DNA of 64,000 nt from Sphingobacterium olei (GTDB lineage Bacteria; Bacteroidota; Bacteroidia; Sphingobacteriales; Sphingobacteriaceae), in the NCBI RefSeq assembly GCF_005048855.1, contig NZ_SUME01000008.1, forward strand, positions 1 to 64,000. The letters are read 5' to 3'. The notes under the pieces are model-generated. The model was not told the DNA's origin. It saw only the letters and a program-made list of their open reading frames with translations, and did not search any database. Shown here piece after piece: positions 60,744 through 64,000 of this stretch. The position numbers were made by a program, and so were the translations under genes. Each line of letters opens with the position of its first letter. The stretch's first letter is position 1.

Positions 60744-61628
60744 TCAACATACTAGGTTTTCTCGCATAGCATGCCATACACCTAGCAAAGTAGCTTCTGC
60801 ACTGTCAATTGCCAAATAAATAGAAATGTCGATATTTCTAGTATATAGTTGTTGTTTTGTAATATCCAAAAAAGTTGACGCTCCGTTTGCTATCCCACCC
60901 CCTATTATTAAACTTCCCATCTGATATGTACCATAATACTGACATATGAAATCGGCTAAATAAGTACCGAATTGTGCAATGGTATCCCTCGCAAACGTAC
61001 AATATTGTTGATCTTCCATCACTTCTTTTACTGTACTTTTCCTTTCTCCCCCTGCCTGCTTATACAATCGCATAAAGCCCCGTGTAGAAAGGTAATCTTC
61101 CGTTATACCCTTCATAAATGGTTCTTTACCCAAATCTAAATCTTTACATCGACCATTTTCGTAAAGACATGCTCCTAATCCTGTGCCCAATGTCAAACCA
61201 ACAACTTTATTCTCCTTCAAACCATCAATAAGCTCTACCTGTCCTACCAAAAAACAAGTGGCATCATTTTCAAAAAAGATCACATTTTGCGATAGCATGT
61301 ATCGTTTGGCAATTAATTTTTTTACATTTGTTCCATACAAGTCATCATATTTACCCAAATTCTTTATATATGAAATTCCATTTTCATAATCGAATGGTCC
61401 GGGCATTCCAATATATACACCCGTTGGTATTGCATTTACTTTGTGTAAAGTCTCGTCTATACACGAAAACCATGTATCTAATATCTCCTCTTTCTTTCCC
61501 AAACTCTTTACTGACCTCCTAGATATCCCTGTAAATGAGTTATTTATAACAGGATCATATACACCTGAAAGAATATGACTCCCTCCTATTTCTACACATA
61601 GAATGTGTTCTTTTTTGTTTATAATCAT
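60744..61628 (-). CDS. nanK: ROK-family sugar kinase (NanK-like)
   Basis: A 294-residue ROK kinase. ILCVEIGGSHI at the start is the ATP motif with Glu in place of the usual Asp; VVGLTLGTGLGACLYENGRC is the sugar/ATP loop and FFENDATC carries the catalytic Asp. The Cys cluster that binds zinc in many ROK proteins is absent, as in E. coli NanK. Likely phosphorylates N-acetylmannosamine. Transcribed with nanR, 86 bp downstream. Confidence 0.8.
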   Translation of the reverse strand: MIINKKEHILCVEIGGSHILSGVYDPVINNSFTGISRRSVKSLGKKEEILDTWFSCIDETLHKVNAIPTGVYIGMPGPFDYENGISYIKNLGKYDDLYGTNVKKLIAKRYMLSQNVIFFENDATCFLVGQVELIDGLKENKVVGLTLGTGLGACLYENGRCKDLDLGKEPFMKGITEDYLSTRGFMRLYKQAGGERKSTVKEVMEDQQYCTFARDTIAQFGTYLADFICQYYGTYQMGSLIIGGGIANGASTFLDITKQQLYTRNIDISIYLAIDSAEATLLGVWHAMRENLVC

Positions 61629-62337
61629 CGTTTAATCAATTTAATTTATATAATGCAAATCAAGAGAATGCTTTCTATTTGCAGCCGATCTAGCAGATGG
61701 GTCAATTACATGCTACACAAGTACGGCAATTTCTTCTTCGTTAATTTATATCCTCCATATTCCAATGTACATATTACATTTTGGGGAATTCTAGGATAAC
61801 CCAATTGCTTTGACGCAAGCCAAGACTTACCATCCTCCATACTTAAGCAAATACCCATCTGGTTATCACGAATGAAAGAAGCAAAAGCCTATGAAGTAAT
61901 ACATAAAAACTCGTAAATACGGAGAATGCATCGGCATTTCTTTTGGTTTACAATTATTATTTGTCACTACAATTATTTAAGTCACACAACTGTCTGCTCA
62001 TATATTGTATTTATGTACTACAAACATAATTATTGTTTTTAAAATATAAGCGAAAAAAAAATTTTTTTTCGAAGGTAACAACTAGACGTTATTTAAAACA
62101 ATTCGCTATTATATATACCCTAACTAACATAGGCGTGTTAGTGTTGCATAGACTGCCATAACATTTAAACGGTAGCACACACTTTACTTGACAATAAAAA
62201 ATATAGAATAAAACAATAAAAACAAAATAATTTATCGAAAAAACGCACTAGTATTGATAATAATTTAAAAATTCTGGAGGTTTGATGAAATAAATCACAA
62301 AAAAGCAAATCCAAGTAAACATTAAAATTAAAAACGC
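61629..62337. other. Intergenic region with long leader of nanK
   Basis: About 700 bp. A possible -7 box (TATGTTTG on the minus strand, 62,028-62,021) overlapping the operator at 62,011-62,022 would give nanK a ~390-nt leader. In that leader a short minus-strand frame (61,888-61,706) reads FIRDNQMGICLSMEDGKSW and LASKQLGYPRIPQNVICTLE, with an Asp-box-like SMEDGKSW; it may be a remnant of a glycan-binding or sialidase-like gene. A palindromic A9T8 run lies at 62,051-62,071. Confidence 0.35.
62011..62028 (-). promoter_or_regulatory. NanR-type operator with -7 box of nanK
   Basis: TTATGTACTACA at 62,011-62,022 repeats the nanH operator; the overlapping minus-strand TATGTTTG (62,028-62,021) fits TAnnTTTG. 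The -33 element is poor. Confidence 0.5.
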
Positions 62338-62784
62338 ATGAAAAGATTGACAGTAGTAATAGTCGCCCTATTTGCATTAAGTGCAACACAAGCACAGATC
62401 TTAGATCCCGTAAAATGGACATTTGCGGCTAAAAAGACAGGAAAAGATGAAGCAGTGCTCTTTCTCAAAGCTACAATCGATAATGGCTGGAATATCTATT
62501 CACAACATATCGGCGAGGGTGGCCCCGTTCCAACTTCATTCAATTTCACGCCATCGAGCGACTATCAATTTATTGGAGAGGTACTTGAGCCTACCCCAAA
62601 TAAAAAGTTTGAAAAGACGTTTAATATGCAGGTTCTGTATTTCAATAAAGAGGTCGTTTTTCAACAAAAAATTAAATTGAAAAAAGGTCAGACAGTCGTA
62701 AAAGGTGCAGTTGAATTTATGGTCTGCAACGATCAGCAATGCCTCCCTCCCGATGAAAAAGTTTTTGCCATTAGCATCAAATAA
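62338..62784 (+). CDS. DsbD N-terminal (alpha) domain protein
   Basis: A 148-residue exported protein: signal peptide residues 1-19, then an immunoglobulin-like domain with ILDPVKWTFAAKKTGKDEAV and EFMVCNDQQCLPPDEKVF, the two Cys of the thiol-disulfide alpha domain of DsbD. It is a stand-alone version of the domain, as is common in this phylum, and likely passes electrons to periplasmic partners. 35 bp before the M16 peptidase. Confidence 0.85.
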   Translation: MKRLTVVIVALFALSATQAQILDPVKWTFAAKKTGKDEAVLFLKATIDNGWNIYSQHIGEGGPVPTSFNFTPSSDYQFIGEVLEPTPNKKFEKTFNMQVLYFNKEVVFQQKIKLKKGQTVVKGAVEFMVCNDQQCLPPDEKVFAISIK

Positions 62785-62819
62785 TCCATTTTTTTCGTAA
62801 ATAAATCAAAAGAATAGCA

Positions 62820-64000
62820 ATGACTATAAAACATAATTTATTCCGAATCAGCATCCTTTTCATCAGCCTGAGTTTTACAGTACCTACTCAGGCTCAAGAA
62901 AAATACAGCTGGAAAGAAAAAGAAACCGCAGGATATACGTATCGTTACGTCAGTAATGATCCAATGAACACCCGCTTTTACACCTTAAAAAACGGATTTA
63001 CGGTTATCCTAACAGAAAACACAAATGAGCCACGTATTACAGCTCAGATCGCCGTACGGGCGGGCAGCAACAATGATCCGGCTACCCATACTGGATTAGC
63101 TCATTATCTGGAACATCTTTTATTTAAAGGCACAGATAACTTCGGAACATCCGATTGGAAGTCGGAAAAAGTATTATTAAATCAGATCGAAGAATTGTAC
63201 GAAACGTATACAAAGGAGACTGATGCCAACAAACGTAAATCACTTTATAAAGAGATTGATCGCTTATCCGTAGAAGCCTCTAATTACTCCATCGCGAATG
63301 AGTATGATAAACTGATGTCTACAATCGGTTCACAAGGTACCAACGCACATACCTGGTATAACGAAACCGTTTACAAGGAAGATATCCCATCGAGCTCTAT
63401 TGATAAATTTTTGATGATACAGGCCGAGCGCTTTCGCTATCCCGTATTCAGACTATTTCACACCGAGCTCGAAACCGTTTATGAAGAAAAGAACATGAGC
63501 CTCGATAACGATGGAACCCGGGCTTACGAGGTCTTACTAAAAAAGTTATTCCCAAAAACGAACTACGGACAGCAAACGACATTGGGCACAGTAGAGCATC
63601 TTAAAAATCCATCCTTAAAAGTAATACGTTCATTTTACGATAGGTATTATGTGGCCAACAATATGGCCATTGTATTAGCAGGAGATTTCAATTCTGATGA
63701 CATGATCAGGAAAATAGATCAACATTTCGGCACTTTTCCAGCAGGTACAGCGGTATCAGATAGTGATATTGTAGAAGATCCAATCCAGAACTCCGCCATT
63801 CTCGAGGTGACGGGACCAAGTGCGCAATATATGATGATGGGATACCGTGTAGGCAAGAGCAATAGTCGTGAAGCCTTGTTGGCAGATGTGGCATCCTCGC
63901 TGTTATCTAATGGGAAAGCAGGATTAATCGATCTAAATCTATCTCAAATGCAACGCGTATTGGGAGCCGGGGCAAATGTCAATCAACAAAAAGACTATGG
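62820..64000 (+). CDS. M16-family zinc peptidase, 5' part
   Basis: Starts at ATG 62,820 and runs off the window edge; 393 codons are seen, about 40% of a typical ~930-residue member. Signal peptide residues 1-25 (MTIKHNLFRISILFISLSF), then the inverted zinc motif HYLEHLLFKGT (HxxEH, about residue 98) with the distal Glu near ETVYEEKNM. Cell-envelope M16 enzymes of Bacteroidota degrade peptides; substrate unknown. Confidence 0.93.
   Translation, partial: MTIKHNLFRISILFISLSFTVPTQAQEKYSWKEKETAGYTYRYVSNDPMNTRFYTLKNGFTVILTENTNEPRITAQIAVRAGSNNDPATHTGLAHYLEHLLFKGTDNFGTSDWKSEKVLLNQIEELYETYTKETDANKRKSLYKEIDRLSVEASNYSIANEYDKLMSTIGSQGTNAHTWYNETVYKEDIPSSSIDKFLMIQAERFRYPVFRLFHTELETVYEEKNMSLDNDGTRAYEVLLKKLFPKTNYGQQTTLGTVEHLKNPSLKVIRSFYDRYYVANNMAIVLAGDFNSDDMIRKIDQHFGTFPAGTAVSDSDIVEDPIQNSAILEVTGPSAQYMMMGYRVGKSNSREALLADVASSLLSNGKAGLIDLNLSQMQRVLGAGANVNQQKDY

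Overview
The window comes from a member of the Bacteroidota, most likely a Sphingobacterium- or Pedobacter-like sphingobacterium. The evidence is the gene content (DUF5686 outer-membrane protein, M60 peptidase, RluD/Ssb/HisG families of this phylum), several TTG / TAnnTTTG promoters, weak Shine-Dalgarno sites, AT-rich DNA, and a tmRNA tag ending in YALAA. No species is claimed.

Layout. 1-5 kb: a truncated repeat-rich surface protein behind a receiver-like regulator, a membrane-anchored LuxR-like regulator, an S1/P1 nuclease and small genes. 5-20 kb: chromosomal-type genes: DUF937 protein, alkaline phosphatase, ssb, class IV aminotransferase, rluD, a PLP deaminase-family enzyme, DUF5686 protein, M60 glycopeptidase, and a two-gene unit in which a cyclic-nucleotide-binding/acyltransferase fusion overlaps an SGNH hydrolase. 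20.5-37.1 kb: an accessory region bounded by, and internally carrying, partial copies of the ssrA (tmRNA) 3' end, as expected for successive integrations at ssrA. It holds a redox cluster (two SDRs, two LLM flavin monooxygenases, a Rossmann NADP-binding protein, AraC and HxlR regulators), broken genes (an AbiEii-like toxin and an unidentified CDS), an XRE regulator, a four-gene operon ending in a duplicated nucleotidyltransferase-HEPN protein, and a 300-bp array of boxes with 21-bp period in front of a fibronectin-III gene. 37.1-37.5 kb: ssrA itself. 37.6-42.6 kb: an Ala/Lys/Pro-rich histone-H1-like repeat protein, NADH dehydrogenase II, and hisGD behind a histidine-rich leader peptide. 42.8-54.3 kb: a TonB receptor with a PepSY reductase-like partner, a two-component system with downstream stress genes, an AhpD-like gene beside a broken Crp/Fnr gene, and an ABC transporter operon with its own GntR regulator. 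54.9-61.6 kb: a sialic acid locus (transporter, mutarotase, lyase, sialidase, FadR-type regulator, ROK kinase). 62.3 kb to the end: a DsbD-alpha-like protein and a truncated M16 peptidase.

Working together: the sialic acid genes form a release-import-catabolism pathway, and two matching palindrome-like sites upstream of the sialidase and the ROK kinase suggest control by the local FadR-type regulator. The mucin-type M60 peptidase at 15-17 kb could act on the same glycoproteins. The his genes have a promoter, a His-rich leader peptide and pairing segments that suggest attenuation.

The least explained structures are the 21-bp array at 35,992-36,306, the duplicated MNT-HEPN operon, the stacked ssrA-end copies, and two hairpin transcripts sharing a TCTCCCCG loop. 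All functional statements are from reading the sequence; no searches were run.
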